This document shows positions 28,470 through 39,054 of a stretch of 64,000 bases of DNA, piece by piece (the first letter of the stretch is position 1; every line of letters begins with the position of its first letter). The notes below the pieces were generated by a model that did no database searches, was not told where the DNA came from, and was given only the letters and a program-made list of their open reading frames with translations. Origin of the DNA: Arenicellaceae bacterium (GTDB lineage: Bacteria > Pseudomonadota > Gammaproteobacteria > Arenicellales > Arenicellaceae); contig JAQWNC010000028.1 in the NCBI GenBank assembly GCA_029246505.1, positions 1 to 64,000 of the forward strand. The letters are read 5' to 3'. Made by a program: the position numbers and the translations under genes.

Positions 28470-29069
28470 TTGACTAATAAATTAAAGACGCTCCTTGTCC
28501 TCTACTACAGTGTTGGTGGCTCTACCAAAGGTTTAGCTAACTGTATTGCACGTGGTGCACGCAAAGTTGATGGCATTGAAGTGAAACTGCGTACAGTCGC
28601 AAAAATTTCTCCAGATACTCAGGCTTCAGAGCCTGTCATACCCCACGACGGCGATCCATATTGCTCGCTAGATGATCTAGCTAATTGCAATGCATTGGCA
28701 CTCGGTAGCCCAACAAGATTCGGAAATATGGCAGCCCCGTTAAAGTATTTTATTGATGGTACCGCCAACCTTTGGGCAAATGGCTCGCTTGAAGGTATTC
28801 CCGCGGCAGTATTTACCTCAAGCTCATCACTTCATGGCGGGCAAGAGAGCACTTTACTATCGATGATGCTGCCATTATTACATCATGGCATGCTAATCAC
28901 CGGAGTACCCTACAGTGAACATGCGATCAGAAAAACCTTATCTGGCGGAACGCCCTATGGCCCTAGCCACTACGAAAGTCATAGCGCAGGTGCAGAAATT
29001 AGCGAGGAAGAAAAGTCTATAGCAATGACCTTGGGTGAGCGGCTTGCGAACCTAGCTTTAAAACTTTAA
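28470..29069 (+). CDS. wrbA: NAD(P)H:quinone oxidoreductase, WrbA-like
   Basis: Flavodoxin-fold FMN protein of 199 residues. The FMN phosphate loop is YYSVGGSTKGLA near 12-23, and the WrbA signature ALGSPTRFGNMAAPLKYFID with the TSSSSLHGGQESTLLSMM loop is intact. It would reduce quinones by two electrons in the cytoplasm. The start is a TTG at 28470 without a strong ribosome-binding sequence, chosen from the family N-terminus and because it follows arsC by 11 bases. It ends next to the convergent hda stop. Confidence 0.88.
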   Translation: MTNKLKTLLVLYYSVGGSTKGLANCIARGARKVDGIEVKLRTVAKISPDTQASEPVIPHDGDPYCSLDDLANCNALALGSPTRFGNMAAPLKYFIDGTANLWANGSLEGIPAAVFTSSSSLHGGQESTLLSMMLPLLHHGMLITGVPYSEHAIRKTLSGGTPYGPSHYESHSAGAEISEEEKSIAMTLGERLANLALKL

Positions 29070-29070
29070 G

Positions 29071-29790
29071 TCACAGTCGCTGCGAAAGGATTTCCTTTAA
29101 AAATGGCACCGTGATTTTTCGACCTGCCTGCAAAGTCTTTTCGTCCATAGTTTCTAATAATTGAAATAAGCTGTGCATATCGCGTGCAAAATGTTTAACC
29201 AAATAGCGAACCGGCTCATCAGCTATAGTGAATCCTCGATGCTCCGCTCGTAATTTTAATGCCTCCATACGCTCACCTTCAGACAGTAATACTAATTTGA
29301 ATTGCAATCCACTGGATAACCGACTGACCAAATCAACTAATTCAAAACCCGCCGCATCAGCACTCGCGCTCGAGCTTGCTACCCAACCACCTCTGGCTCG
29401 TTTTACCCGCTCGTATAGCGCAAACAATGCCTGCTCGTTCACTGAATTTCCAGCCCAAACATCGACATCATCCAGTAATACCAATTGGTCAGCCGCTAAT
29501 GTTTCCAACATCTCAACTGAAACTGACTTATCGGATAAGGCCAAATAACTTAACCGTTGAGTAGAATCGCCCCGCCCCGACATTCCCCTTAACCGATTAG
29601 CCACAGCATAAAGTATATGACTTTTACCGGTGCCCCGATGTCCAAACAAGAATATTGGATCTAATGGCCATGTTTCATCGATAAATAATTGACTTAGCGA
29701 TTGAAAGACCAAGGCATTGGGGCCAGCGAAGTAGTTACTAAATCGTGCTGTATCGCTAACCCGAATCGGTAATACTAATTGATGAATCAT
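29071..29790 (-). CDS. hda: DnaA regulatory inactivator Hda
   Basis: AAA+ protein of 239 residues homologous to DnaA domain III. With the loaded beta clamp it stimulates hydrolysis of DnaA-ATP and so limits re-initiation. The clamp-binding motif QLVLP lies at 4-8, Walker A is GHRGTGKS, and Walker B is LVLLDDVDVW. The length equals E. coli Hda (about 233-248). It overlaps the pgsA-like gene by four bases (ATGA), showing translational coupling. It converges with wrbA with one base between the stops. Confidence 0.93.
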   Translation of the reverse strand: MIHQLVLPIRVSDTARFSNYFAGPNALVFQSLSQLFIDETWPLDPIFLFGHRGTGKSHILYAVANRLRGMSGRGDSTQRLSYLALSDKSVSVEMLETLAADQLVLLDDVDVWAGNSVNEQALFALYERVKRARGGWVASSSASADAAGFELVDLVSRLSSGLQFKLVLLSEGERMEALKLRAEHRGFTIADEPVRYLVKHFARDMHSLFQLLETMDEKTLQAGRKITVPFLKEILSQRL

Positions 29791-30347
29791 TTTTTTGGCT
29801 CGTACATCTCAGGACTGCGATGTAAGGAAAAGCCCCATTGCCAAACATAAAATGCGCCGCTTAGAACCGACGAAAGCAAAACTGCGTAGCAAAAGGTACC
29901 TAAATACGGACTGAAATCAAACCAGGTTGCGGAAGTCATAAGCACCACTACAATAGTAATAATCTGCAAACAAGTATTGAGCTTGCTCAACCTGGAAGGA
30001 GACATGTCTGGCATTTTATCGATCAGTGTAATGAGTAAGCAACCTCCCAAAATAATGACGTCTCGAGACACTACAACAATCATTAACCAAAACGGGATCA
30101 TCTCTAAGCCAGCCAACATAAGGTAAGCAGCAATCAGCAGTGCCTTGTCGGCTAGAGGATCCAATATCGCACCTATTCTCGTTTCGCATTCAAAGCGCTT
30201 TGCGATAAACCCATCTAGTGCGTCCGTAATGCCAGCCACAATAAACACCACCAAAGCCTCACCAAATCGATTTTCATCGATTAGAATGATAAATAGTGGC
30301 ACCAATGCAAGGCGCATAACAGTAAGAATGTTGGGCACAAAGAACAC
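29787..30347 (-). CDS. CDP-alcohol phosphatidyltransferase, PgsA-like
   Basis: Inner membrane enzyme of 186 residues with about five helices. The CDP-alcohol phosphotransferase motif is complete: DALDGFIAKRFECETRIGAI followed by LDPLADK, giving the D-x2-D-G-x2-A-K-R-x8-G-x3-D-x3-D pattern. The nearest function is phosphatidylglycerophosphate synthesis or a related polar lipid step. A gene of this type beside hda and purM is common in gammaproteobacteria. The start ATG lies at 30347, divergent from purM, so the 148-base gap should carry both promoters. Confidence 0.85.
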   Translation of the reverse strand: MFFVPNILTVMRLALVPLFIILIDENRFGEALVVFIVAGITDALDGFIAKRFECETRIGAILDPLADKALLIAAYLMLAGLEMIPFWLMIVVVSRDVIILGGCLLITLIDKMPDMSPSRLSKLNTCLQIITIVVVLMTSATWFDFSPYLGTFCYAVLLSSVLSGAFYVWQWGFSLHRSPEMYEPKK

Positions 30348-30495
30348 CTATGGCCGCCTCTTTCGAATAAATTTAGATAGTGATTATCTCGTGGATTTAA
30401 GTCAGGAACAACAGCTCGCCAATCAAATCTGAATTTGGTTGGCGACAATCCAGTTTACGGTACAATACCCCATTTTTGAACATCAGGAATTAGGC

Positions 30496-31545
30496 GTGAC
30501 TCAAGCCAACAACTCACCAAAAAAATCTCTCAGCTATAAAGATGCAGGCGTCGATATCAATGCCGGTGATCAGTTTATAGACGAGATAAAGCCTTTTGCT
30601 AAGTCCACTATGCGTAAAGGCTGCCTTGGTGGCCTGGGTGGCTTTGGCGCTCTTTTCGAAATACCGGAATCTTATAAACAGCCAGTACTGGTTTCAGGCA
30701 CTGACGGTGTCGGCACCAAGTTGAAACTCGCCGTCGATAGCGGACTGCACGATAGCATCGGAATTGACCTGGTAGGGATGTGCGTCAACGATGTATTGGT
30801 GCAGGGTGCTGAGCCTTTGTTTTTTTTAGATTACTTTGCGACCGGAAAGTTAAACCCAAAAACCGGAGCCCAAGTGGTTAAGGGCATCGCAGAAGGCTGC
30901 CTACAAGCTGGTGCGGCTCTTATTGGAGGCGAAACTGCTGAAATGCCTGGCATGTATAGCGATGGGGACTACGATCTCGCAGGGTTTTGTGTGGGTGCGG
31001 TTGAAAAAAGTCGTATTATCGACGGTTCCAAAGTTACGCCGGGTGACGTGCTGATCGGGTTACCCTCTAGCGGGCCACACTCCAATGGCTACTCTCTGAT
31101 TCGTAAAGTCATTGAAAGAGCTAATGCAAGTTTTGATATGCCGCTGGATGGCAGGTCACTGCTGGAACACGTAATGGCACCTACCCAAATATACGTTAAA
31201 CCAATATTAGCATTACTCGCAGAGGTCGATGTACATGCCCTTGCCCATATTACCGGCGGCGGTATTCCTGGCAACCTGGTGCGTGTGCTACCTGATAGCT
31301 GCCACGCCGTCATCGATAAAACCAAGTGGAATTGGCCCGCTATTTTTGACTGGTTAAAAGCGGAAGGTAATATCGACCAAATAGAAATGTACCGGACCTT
31401 TAATTGTGGCCTGGGTATGATTTTATTGGTCGCTGCTAGCGACGCTCAAGCAGTAATTGCCAATCTGGAATCTAACGGTCAAGCTGCGATGATCATCGGT
31501 GAACTACACGATGGTAACAATAGCGAAGCTGTCACCATTCGTTAG
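30496..31545 (+). CDS. purM: Phosphoribosylformylglycinamidine cyclo-ligase
   Basis: AIR synthetase of de novo purine synthesis, 349 residues, ATP-dependent. Family motifs are [62 protein letters not shown] (quoted in pieces), [11 protein letters not shown] and [11 protein letters not shown]. The start used is GTG at 30496, preceded by AGGAATTAGGC; the frame is open to a TTG at 30439, but the added residues have no counterpart in the family. purN follows after 18 bases in the same operon. Confidence 0.95.
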   Translation: MTQANNSPKKSLSYKDAGVDINAGDQFIDEIKPFAKSTMRKGCLGGLGGFGALFEIPESYKQPVLVSGTDGVGTKLKLAVDSGLHDSIGIDLVGMCVNDVLVQGAEPLFFLDYFATGKLNPKTGAQVVKGIAEGCLQAGAALIGGETAEMPGMYSDGDYDLAGFCVGAVEKSRIIDGSKVTPGDVLIGLPSSGPHSNGYSLIRKVIERANASFDMPLDGRSLLEHVMAPTQIYVKPILALLAEVDVHALAHITGGGIPGNLVRVLPDSCHAVIDKTKWNWPAIFDWLKAEGNIDQIEMYRTFNCGLGMILLVAASDAQAVIANLESNGQAAMIIGELHDGNNSEAVTIR

Positions 31546-31563
31546 TAATCCAAACAGTACATT

Positions 31564-32217
31564 ATGACCAACAAAACGAGAGTTGCTGTGCTTGTGTCTG
31601 GCTTCGGTAGCAATTTGCAGGCTTTTATCGATGGCGCGCAAAACAGTAGCCTCCCGATCGACATCGTGGGCGTAATTTCGAATGTTGAAGGAGCCTTTAG
31701 CTTAGATCGAGCCAGGAACGCAGGCATTCCAAACCAATGTATTCCGCACGGCCAATTTCCGGACCGTGAAATATTTGATCAGGCCCTGCTAACTCAACTT
31801 GATAAATGGCAACCTGAGTTAGTTGTATTGGCTGGGTTTATGCGGATACTCAGCAGTAACTTTGTAGATCGCTTTAAAAATCGTTTGATCAATATTCATC
31901 CATCCTTACTGCCAGATTACACGGGGTTAAATACCCATCAACGAGTTATTGATGCTGGCGAACAATGGCATGGGAGTAGCGTTCACTTTGTTATCCCGGA
32001 ACTTGATGCAGGCCCGGTTATTGTTCAAGGAAAGCTACAAGTCCACAATGACGACACCGCCGAAACGTTACAACAACGTATTCACATTATTGAACATCAA
32101 ATATATCCTCTAGCAATCCAGTGGTTTGCTGAAGACAGGCTTAATGTAACCAAGAAAGGCGATGTGCTGTTAAACAACCTGAAAAATACAGATCAGCTGA
32201 TCACCTTTAACATATAA
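31564..32217 (+). CDS. purN: Phosphoribosylglycinamide formyltransferase
   Basis: GAR transformylase of purine biosynthesis, 217 residues, using 10-formyltetrahydrofolate. The active-site sequence INIHPSLLPDYTGLNTH contains the catalytic Asn and His. The Asp lies in PELDAGPVIVQG. The N-terminal phosphate loop is VSGFGSNLQAFID. The C-terminus is slightly extended with respect to E. coli PurN (212 residues). Forms an operon with purM. ATG start. Confidence 0.95.
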   Translation: MTNKTRVAVLVSGFGSNLQAFIDGAQNSSLPIDIVGVISNVEGAFSLDRARNAGIPNQCIPHGQFPDREIFDQALLTQLDKWQPELVVLAGFMRILSSNFVDRFKNRLINIHPSLLPDYTGLNTHQRVIDAGEQWHGSSVHFVIPELDAGPVIVQGKLQVHNDDTAETLQQRIHIIEHQIYPLAIQWFAEDRLNVTKKGDVLLNNLKNTDQLITFNI

Positions 32218-32298
32218 ATACTTTGATCTTATGACCTTCAGCATTACTCGAGTGTAATGTAGCGTCCACTCCATCGCTCGACTCTATAAAGTCGCGGC

Positions 32299-33042
32299 AT
32301 GAACAATACACTACCCCCAAAAAAATGCTGGTTTCGCCTAGTATCTCTAGCGGCACTGACCTTTTTCAGTGTAAGTGCAATATCTCAATCGACTCCTGAC
32401 ATCACTCTCAACTACACGATAAAGGTTAGCGGTGCGAAATTGGGGACTCTGGCTGCGAAGCTCTCCTTCAACGGAACTACTTATCAAAGCACTTCGGAAA
32501 CACGCGCGGAAGGCCTCGCGTCCATTTTATTGGGCGGCGACTTGTTCGAATCTTGTACTTTTACATTCGACGGACAAAAAGTTATTTCCACTAGCTATTC
32601 ATCCTTCAAGCAAGGTCGTGGGGCTTATCAAAATGACACTAACTTTGATTGGGAAAACAGAAAAATTAGTTTCGGGCCTGAAAAGACCTTAATTCTTGAT
32701 ATCCCTAACGGTTACGTTGTAGATAATTGCAATATGGCGTTTGCCGCTACCTTATCAAAAGGCCAAATGAGTACCGATGAACCCTTTTATATAGTCGATG
32801 CGAAAATGCACCGTATTCGGGGTTATCTTGTACTTAACATTACCAATGAAATGATTGGCACAGAAATTGGCGATCTCAATACGATTAAAATTGAAATGCA
32901 AAGAGAGGCGGTCCCAGATCGCACTTTAACCCTATGGTTAGCAGAGGATGAACAATATGTGCTGGTGCGAATGGTTGAGAAAAGAAGTTCACGGACGACA
33001 ACCATGGACATCGAGTCAATTGATGGGGTTTTTATTCACTAG
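32299..33042 (+). CDS. DUF3108 domain-containing exported protein
   Basis: Predicted periplasmic protein of 247 residues with a signal peptide (about 1-30, basic MNNTLPPKK then a hydrophobic core ending near SAISQS). The remainder is beta-rich and matches DUF3108: LNYTIKVSGAKLGTLAAKLSF, TRAEGLASILLGGDLFES, and a late TLTLWLAEDEQYVLVRM segment. Members often follow purN in this phylum and may act at the outer membrane, but the function is not established. ATG start, 81 bases after purN. Converges with clpA. Confidence 0.8.
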   Translation: MNNTLPPKKCWFRLVSLAALTFFSVSAISQSTPDITLNYTIKVSGAKLGTLAAKLSFNGTTYQSTSETRAEGLASILLGGDLFESCTFTFDGQKVISTSYSSFKQGRGAYQNDTNFDWENRKISFGPEKTLILDIPNGYVVDNCNMAFAATLSKGQMSTDEPFYIVDAKMHRIRGYLVLNITNEMIGTEIGDLNTIKIEMQREAVPDRTLTLWLAEDEQYVLVRMVEKRSSRTTTMDIESIDGVFIH

Positions 33043-33080
33043 TCAAACAGCATAGCGTACTTCTCCACTCACTTATTTAA

Positions 33081-33122
33081 TAAAACTGTCGGTGTAATAC
33101 CTGGCGTAATAATTATACCGAC
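33081..33122 (-). terminator. Probable terminator overlapping the end of clpA
   Basis: On the minus strand an 11-bp stem with one mismatch (arms 33088-33098 and 33112-33122) and a 13-base loop is followed by AGTTTTATT. One arm includes the clpA stop codon. The position after clpA and the U-rich tail fit a Rho-independent terminator, though the tail is short. Confidence 0.5.
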
Positions 33123-35386
33123 ACCAGATCTTTCGATTGCTTAGCTTCAATTGCAAATTTGAGTTTATTTCTGACTGCACTCAGAACCACCGTGCCTCCG
33201 TTTACCAAGCCTCCAAACAACAACTCATCAGCCAACCCTCTCTTTATCTCAGTCTGAATTAGTCGACCCAATGGTCTTGCACCCATTTGCGGGTCATATC
33301 CGTGTTCAGCCAACCAGTCGCGCGCGCTTTGCCCTACTTCCAGGCTAACACCTTTTTCTACGAGTTGGCGCTCTACCTGCAACAGTTCTTTATCAACTAC
33401 CATTGCCAACACCTCGCGACTTAAGGGGTTAAAGCGAATAATTGCGTCAATTCGATTTCGAAATTCTGGCGTAAATAATTTTTGGATGGCTTCTGTATCA
33501 TCGGTACTATTGTCCTGCTCCTTAAATCCTACGCTATTTCTGGAAACTGCCGCTGCCCCAGCATTTGTCGTCATCACCAGTATTACGTTTCGAAAATCTG
33601 CTTTTCTACCATTATTGTCAGTTAACGCACCATGATCCATAACCTGCAATAGCAGATTGAACACATCGGGATGCGCCTTCTCAATTTCGTCGAGCAATAC
33701 CACACAATGCGGGTGCTTATTGATTTCATCAGTTAGCAAACCACCCTGGTCGTAACCCACATAACCCGGAGGTGCCCCGATCAAGCGAGAAACTGTGTGC
33801 CGTTCCATATATTCAGACATATCAATACGCACTAACTCAACGCCCATAACGTGCGCCAGCTGCTTGGTCACCTCAGTTTTACCCACCCCCGTAGGGCCAG
33901 AAAACAGAAATGAGCCTATCGGTTTACCAGGATCGCCCAAACCTGAGCGTGACATTTTAATTGCCGAGGACAAAACCTGTATTGCATCATCCTGACCAAA
34001 TACTACAAGTTTCAGGTTTCGCTCAAGATTCTTAAGAGCATCAACATCAGTGGTAGAAACGGTTTTCGCAGGGACGCGCGCAATACTCGCGACTACATCT
34101 TCAATTTCGTGTACGCCGACAATCAATGGTTTATCATCGTCGCGCTCTCCAGAAGTTTTTAAACGAACTCGGGCACCCGCCTCATCAATTACATCTATCG
34201 CTTTATCTGGCATAAAGCGATCGTTAATGTAGCGGTCTGCTAATTGCACGGCACTATGCAACGCTTCTGGCGTATAGCTAACTTGGTGGTGTTCCTCAAA
34301 TCGAGACTTAAGTCCCTTTAGAATGAGCACCGTCTCTTTAAGACTAGGCGGCTCGATATCAACCTTTTGAAAGCGTCGCGACAAGGCACGATCCTTCTCA
34401 AAAATACCCCTGTACTCTTGATAAGTGGTCGAACCTATACATCGCAATTCACCGGAAGAGAGTGAAGGTTTAAGTAAATTCGACGCATCCATGGCGCCCC
34501 CAGAAGCCGCGCCAGCGCCAATAATAGTATGAATTTCATCAATGAAAAGGATCGCTTCTGGTTCCTTTTTTAAGGCACGCAACACCGCTTTCAATCGCTT
34601 TTCAAAATCGCCTCTATACTTGGTCCCTGCTAACAAGGCACCCATATCCAAGGAGTATATAGTCGCGTCATTCAACACATCCGGCACGTCCTTTTCTACA
34701 ATGCGTTTAGCTAGCCCTTCGGCAATTGCAGTTTTACCGACCCCCGATTCACCGACAAACAATGGGTTATTTTTACGTCGACGACATAAAATCTGAACCG
34801 TGCGTTCCAACTCTTTTTCGCGCCCTATAAGAGGATCAATGCGACCGTCCAGAGCAAGTTCATTCAGGTTCTGCGTATATGATTCAAGCGGCCCAGTCTG
34901 GGGCTCTTCAGCAGCCTGATCTGGCGCCGGCAATTCTGGAATTTCACCACCATCATCAGATATCACACCATGTGATATATAGCTTACTGCATCATAACGA
35001 GTAATATCTTGTTGGTCGAGAAAGTATGCTGCATACGAATCTTTCTCCGCAAACAGGGCAATTAAAACGTTTGCTCCTTCGACTTGACCTTTTCCAGTAC
35101 CCTGCACGTGCAAAACTGCACGTTGAATTACCCGCTGAAAACCGATACTCGGTTGAGTGTGAAAATCCTCTTCATCGGGCAAATGGGGAAGGTGTTCTTC
35201 CATGTGCTTGACCAAATCGACACGTAACAACTCAACCTCCCCACCACAAGCGCCTATTACTTGCTGCGCTGAACGATTATCAAGCAAGGCCAGCAATAAA
35301 TGCTCTGTCGTAACAAATTCATGATGCGCCTCCTGAGCTACCTGGACTGCAAAACTAATAGTTTTTTCAAGTTCGGCTGATAACAT
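33113..35386 (-). CDS. clpA: ATP-dependent Clp protease ATPase subunit ClpA
   Basis: AAA+ unfoldase of 757 residues (E. coli 758) that feeds substrates to ClpP. The double Clp-N domain occupies about 1-140. D1 has Walker A GESGVGKT at 212-219 and a Walker B ILFIDEIHT; D2 has Walker A GPTGVGKT and Walker B VVLLDEIEKAHPDV. The ClpP-contact loop is of the IGF type (NSVGFKEQ region). It overlaps clpS by one base (TAATG), and the GAGGAAAG ribosome-binding site lies inside the clpS end, so both are translated together. A terminator follows. Confidence 0.96.
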   Translation of the reverse strand: MLSAELEKTISFAVQVAQEAHHEFVTTEHLLLALLDNRSAQQVIGACGGEVELLRVDLVKHMEEHLPHLPDEEDFHTQPSIGFQRVIQRAVLHVQGTGKGQVEGANVLIALFAEKDSYAAYFLDQQDITRYDAVSYISHGVISDDGGEIPELPAPDQAAEEPQTGPLESYTQNLNELALDGRIDPLIGREKELERTVQILCRRRKNNPLFVGESGVGKTAIAEGLAKRIVEKDVPDVLNDATIYSLDMGALLAGTKYRGDFEKRLKAVLRALKKEPEAILFIDEIHTIIGAGAASGGAMDASNLLKPSLSSGELRCIGSTTYQEYRGIFEKDRALSRRFQKVDIEPPSLKETVLILKGLKSRFEEHHQVSYTPEALHSAVQLADRYINDRFMPDKAIDVIDEAGARVRLKTSGERDDDKPLIVGVHEIEDVVASIARVPAKTVSTTDVDALKNLERNLKLVVFGQDDAIQVLSSAIKMSRSGLGDPGKPIGSFLFSGPTGVGKTEVTKQLAHVMGVELVRIDMSEYMERHTVSRLIGAPPGYVGYDQGGLLTDEINKHPHCVVLLDEIEKAHPDVFNLLLQVMDHGALTDNNGRKADFRNVILVMTTNAGAAAVSRNSVGFKEQDNSTDDTEAIQKLFTPEFRNRIDAIIRFNPLSREVLAMVVDKELLQVERQLVEKGVSLEVGQSARDWLAEHGYDPQMGARPLGRLIQTEIKRGLADELLFGGLVNGGTVVLSAVRNKLKFAIEAKQSKDLVSV

Positions 35387-35745
35387 TAACTTTCCTCATC
35401 GTCACCGGATTCTGGCTCCATAACACATTGCAACGGATGCTGATTTTTTCTAGCCGCCTGCATTACTTGGTCTACTTTGGTTTCAGCAATTTCTCTAGGA
35501 TAAACCCCACAAACACCCATACCCCGCTGATGAACGTTCAGCATAACTTGTACAGATTGCTCCTGAGTCAACATAAAGTACCCTTGCAGTAACCCCACCA
35601 CGAAATCCATCGGAGTGTAATCATCATTCAATAACAGCACTTTATATAGTGGGGGCCGTTTTAACTTTGGCTTGGTTTCTTCAAGTACCAACCCATCGAT
35701 ATCACCGAAGTCTTCTTCGGCCGGGTTGTCCGAACTCTGGCTCAT
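35386..35745 (-). CDS. clpS: ClpS adaptor of ClpAP, N-degron recognition
   Basis: Adaptor of 119 residues that binds N-terminal Leu/Phe/Tyr/Trp degrons and hands them to ClpA. The core begins [27 protein letters not shown] and continues with the [20 protein letters not shown] segment; the NDD and the TPMDFV residues line the degron pocket. The start at 35745 gives a family-like 35-residue N-terminal extension; an alternative TTG lies at 35790 in frame. Neither has a strong ribosome-binding site. Divergent from the cold-shock gene, as in E. coli. Confidence 0.94.
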   Translation of the reverse strand: MSQSSDNPAEEDFGDIDGLVLEETKPKLKRPPLYKVLLLNDDYTPMDFVVGLLQGYFMLTQEQSVQVMLNVHQRGMGVCGVYPREIAETKVDQVMQAARKNQHPLQCVMEPESGDDEES

Positions 35746-36064
35746 TGTATTACATAGAGAAATCACATCAATTTTATCTTGGTATAACAAACCTAGGCCG
35801 ACAATAGATCAGTAACAATTTTTAAACGAAACATAGTGACTATGAGTTTGAGGGCTAAAGCTTAAAATTCAAGTTAATTCAGATACATTTTACCAGTTAA
35901 TGCACCGCTTCTTTACCCGCTATCTACTTAACTACACAACAACATAACGAAAGAATATTCCTCTCTCGCTATTTAATGTGCACAATTTTGATACGTAAGT
36001 TCGCGTAAGACTGCGCAAAAGAAAGTCATTATGCAGTTTGTACTATCAAAAGGGGGCTACAAAT

Positions 36065-36274
36065 ATGCTTAACGGCACTGTAAAATGGTTTAATTCTGCC
36101 AAAGGGTTCGGGTTTATAACACCTGACGAGGGTGGCAATGAGGTTTTTGCACATTTCCCCGCAATTCAGATGGATGGATATAAACTGCTCAATGAAGGAC
36201 AAGAAGTCGAAGATGGCCTGCCTGGGCCAAAGGCACTATTATCCAATCGGCTAGTTCGACCGAACAAACAGTAG
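36065..36274 (+). CDS. cspD: Cold-shock domain protein, CspD-like
   Basis: Single cold-shock domain of 69 residues. RNP1 is KGFGFI and RNP2 is VFAHF, both within the usual [17 protein letters not shown] (17 residues) and [16 protein letters not shown] context. Position beside and divergent from clpS and the IQMDGYK segment point to CspD, which inhibits replication by binding single-stranded DNA in E. coli. The segment after GQEVE is one residue shorter and lacks the usual aromatic residue (DGLPGPKA), and the end is short (NKQ). The ATG at 36065 follows an AAAGGGGG ribosome-binding sequence. Confidence 0.82.
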   Translation: MLNGTVKWFNSAKGFGFITPDEGGNEVFAHFPAIQMDGYKLLNEGQEVEDGLPGPKALLSNRLVRPNKQ

Positions 36275-36456
36275 TATATATACCACCGCTGATGATCTCT
36301 ATGCTTAGAACCTGAAGCAATTGGTCCAATCAAAAAATCTAAAACAAAAACCAAAAACCAAACTCGATGTTAATTAGCCAACATTTTAATACCAGCTAAT
36401 TACCAGAACGGATTTTTGTGGTTGGTTGTTCGACGTTAAATAGAACCGTTTAATAG

Positions 36457-38694
36457 CTAGCCAGCGTTAAAGTTGTCGATCACTGAGTTCAAAGTTTCAC
36501 TAGGCCGCATAGCGGCAACAGCCTTTGCTTCATTCGGAAAGTAATAGCCCGCAAGATCGACCGAATCACCTTGCACACCGTTTAGTTCCGACACAATAGC
36601 CTGTTCATTTTCAATCAGCTTAGAAGCTAATGGCGCAAATATTTCCGCCAACGCATTATCATCGCTCTGTTTTACTATTGCTTGCGCCCAATAAAAGGCA
36701 AGATAAAAATGACTACCGCGATTATCCAATTCGCCTACTTTACGAGACGGCGACTTTCGATTACTAAGTAACTGCCCAGTGGCCTCTCCCAAGGTATCTG
36801 ATAAAACCTTCGCGCCAGTACTTTGGCTAACTTCGGAGTAGTGCTGTAGCGACTCTGCTAACGCCAGAAACTCACCGAGACTATCCCAACGCAAATGATT
36901 CTCTTGCTCAAATTGCTGTACGTGCTTGGGTGCTGATCCGCCAGCTCCAGTTTCAAATAAGCCACCACCTTGCATTAAAGGAACAATAGATAGCATTTTT
37001 GCACTGGTGCCCAATTCTAGAATGGGAAACAAATCAGTTAAATAATCCCGTAAAACATTGCCCGTCACTGAAATCGTATCAAGGCCATTTGCAGTCCGCT
37101 CTAGGGTGAAATGAGTTGCCTCGGCAACAGACATCACATGAATCTCTAACCCATCGGTATCATGCTCCGCCAAATAGGTCTCTACCTTATCTATCAACTG
37201 TAAATCATGCGCTCGAGCCTTATCCAGCCAGAATACTGCAGGTATCAGCGATGCGCGAGCACGCTTAACCGCCAACTTAACCCAATCCTGAATTGGCAAA
37301 TCCTTAACCTGACACATGCGCCATATATCACCAGCCTGAACTTCATGCTCGATCAATACCGCACCAACATCATCAACAACCCGCACCAAACCATCAAAAG
37401 GAATTTCAAACGTCTTGTCATGCGAGCCATATTCTTCTGCTTTTTGCGCCATAAGGCCTACATTAGACACCGTTCCCATAGTTGTAGGGTCAAACGCCCC
37501 ATGTTCACGGCAATATTCAATAGTCTCTGAATAAAGCGGTGCATAACTACTATCGGGAATAACTGCTTTTGTATCCTGCAGCTTACCGTCAGCATCCCAC
37601 ATTTGACCCGAAGTTCGTATCATCGCAGGCATTGAAGCATCAATAATCACATCACTAGGCACATGTAAGTTTGTAATCCCTTTATCTGAATTGACCATCG
37701 CAAGGTCCGGGCCATTTTCATACGCGAGATCTATATCCGCCTGAATCGCATCGCGTTGGCTTACCGGCAACTCCTTAATCGCTGCCAGTAAATTCCCAAA
37801 GCCATTATTTACATTTACTCCAGCTTGTTCCAACACGTCGGCATGCTTTTCAAATACCTGACTAAAAAATGCCTTAACACCATGGCCAAAAATAATTGGG
37901 TCAGACACCTTCATCATGGTCGCTTTTAAATGATACGAGAACAGCACACCTTTTTCTTTTGCATCTTTAACCTGATTATCAAGAAAACTTAATAAAGCAC
38001 TCTTACTCATAAAAGTACCATCAACAATCTCACTGGCCATCACTACTACTGATTCTTTCAGTATGGTCGTTTGCCCATCATTATGAACTAATTCAATTCG
38101 TAAACTTCCATCACGGGAAATCGTTACTGATTTTTCATTAGCACGAAAATCACCAGTGCCCATAGTCGCTACATGAGTTTTAGATTGATTGGGCCATATA
38201 CCCATCGAATGTGGGTTGTTTCGTGCATACTCTTTTACCGCCCTGGGTGCTCGACGATCCGAGTTACCTTCACGTAAAACCGGGTTGACGGCACTACCTT
38301 TAATTTTATCGTAGTTCAGCTTTACGGCCCTCTCATCATCAGTGCTGGGGCTATCTGGGTAATCGGGCAATACGAAACCCTGTTGCTGCAGTTCAATGAT
38401 CGTTTCTTTCAGTTGAGGCACCGAAGCGCTGATGTTGGGCAACTTAATAATATTGGCGCCGGGATCTTGAGTCATTTTACCAAGCTCAGCCAAGTCGTCA
38501 GATACTTTTTGCTCATCCGTTAAATATTCTGGAAACACTGCCAATATGCGTGCGGCGAGTGAAATGTCACGTGTTTCAACAACTACACCACAAGTTTTAG
38601 TAAAGGCGGAAACAATTGGCAGTAACGAGCGAGCTGCAAGCGCAGGGGCTTCATCCGTTAGGGTATAAATGATAGTCGAATTATTTTCGGACAT
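36457..38694 (-). CDS. icd: Isocitrate dehydrogenase, NADP-dependent, monomeric type
   Basis: Monomeric NADP-dependent isocitrate dehydrogenase of 745 residues, unrelated in size to the 416-residue dimeric enzyme. It oxidises isocitrate to 2-oxoglutarate in the TCA cycle. Family segments include [75 protein letters not shown] and [18 protein letters not shown], which line the substrate and cofactor sites. The start at 38694 is preceded by GAGAG; a frame to 38709 adds five residues. Single gene, with a 360-base region upstream. Confidence 0.96.
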   Translation of the reverse strand: MSENNSTIIYTLTDEAPALAARSLLPIVSAFTKTCGVVVETRDISLAARILAVFPEYLTDEQKVSDDLAELGKMTQDPGANIIKLPNISASVPQLKETIIELQQQGFVLPDYPDSPSTDDERAVKLNYDKIKGSAVNPVLREGNSDRRAPRAVKEYARNNPHSMGIWPNQSKTHVATMGTGDFRANEKSVTISRDGSLRIELVHNDGQTTILKESVVVMASEIVDGTFMSKSALLSFLDNQVKDAKEKGVLFSYHLKATMMKVSDPIIFGHGVKAFFSQVFEKHADVLEQAGVNVNNGFGNLLAAIKELPVSQRDAIQADIDLAYENGPDLAMVNSDKGITNLHVPSDVIIDASMPAMIRTSGQMWDADGKLQDTKAVIPDSSYAPLYSETIEYCREHGAFDPTTMGTVSNVGLMAQKAEEYGSHDKTFEIPFDGLVRVVDDVGAVLIEHEVQAGDIWRMCQVKDLPIQDWVKLAVKRARASLIPAVFWLDKARAHDLQLIDKVETYLAEHDTDGLEIHVMSVAEATHFTLERTANGLDTISVTGNVLRDYLTDLFPILELGTSAKMLSIVPLMQGGGLFETGAGGSAPKHVQQFEQENHLRWDSLGEFLALAESLQHYSEVSQSTGAKVLSDTLGEATGQLLSNRKSPSRKVGELDNRGSHFYLAFYWAQAIVKQSDDNALAEIFAPLASKLIENEQAIVSELNGVQGDSVDLAGYYFPNEAKAVAAMRPSETLNSVIDNFNAG

Positions 38695-39054
38695 ATAGAA
38701 ATCTCTCAATCTATTTGACAGGTAAGGTAGCCACGACGCTTTAAAACTTAAGTATCAATACCAAAACAAAAGCACACGCCGGCTGTTATATAAATGCCAC
38801 TAACAAAACTAACCCCATGATTTACGCGACGCATGCCATTATTATGGCGAGTCAATTAGCATGAGAGCCATGAGGGGCGCGGATTCTATCATACATTTCG
38901 ACCTTATTTTCGATCCAAAAAAAAGCGACATAAAATATACTAAGATACTGCAAATTAAGCCGAAAAATATTCACCCTAAATAGCACTTGTGGCAGTATCT
39001 ATGGCCAATAACGCGAAACAACCAGCTGAATAATACTCAGAGCAAAGAACGCAA
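38695..39054. promoter_or_regulatory. Divergent intergenic region icd/nudJ
   Basis: 360 bases between the icd start (minus) and the nudJ start (plus). It must contain promoters for both, but no convincing -35/-10 pair, operator or hairpin was found by eye. No coding frame of note. Confidence 0.4.

Noticed and set aside
36384-36416. AATTAGC/GCTAATT pair after icd as a terminator
   Set aside because: Seven-base AT-rich arms, 16-base loop and no T run after the stem on the minus strand.
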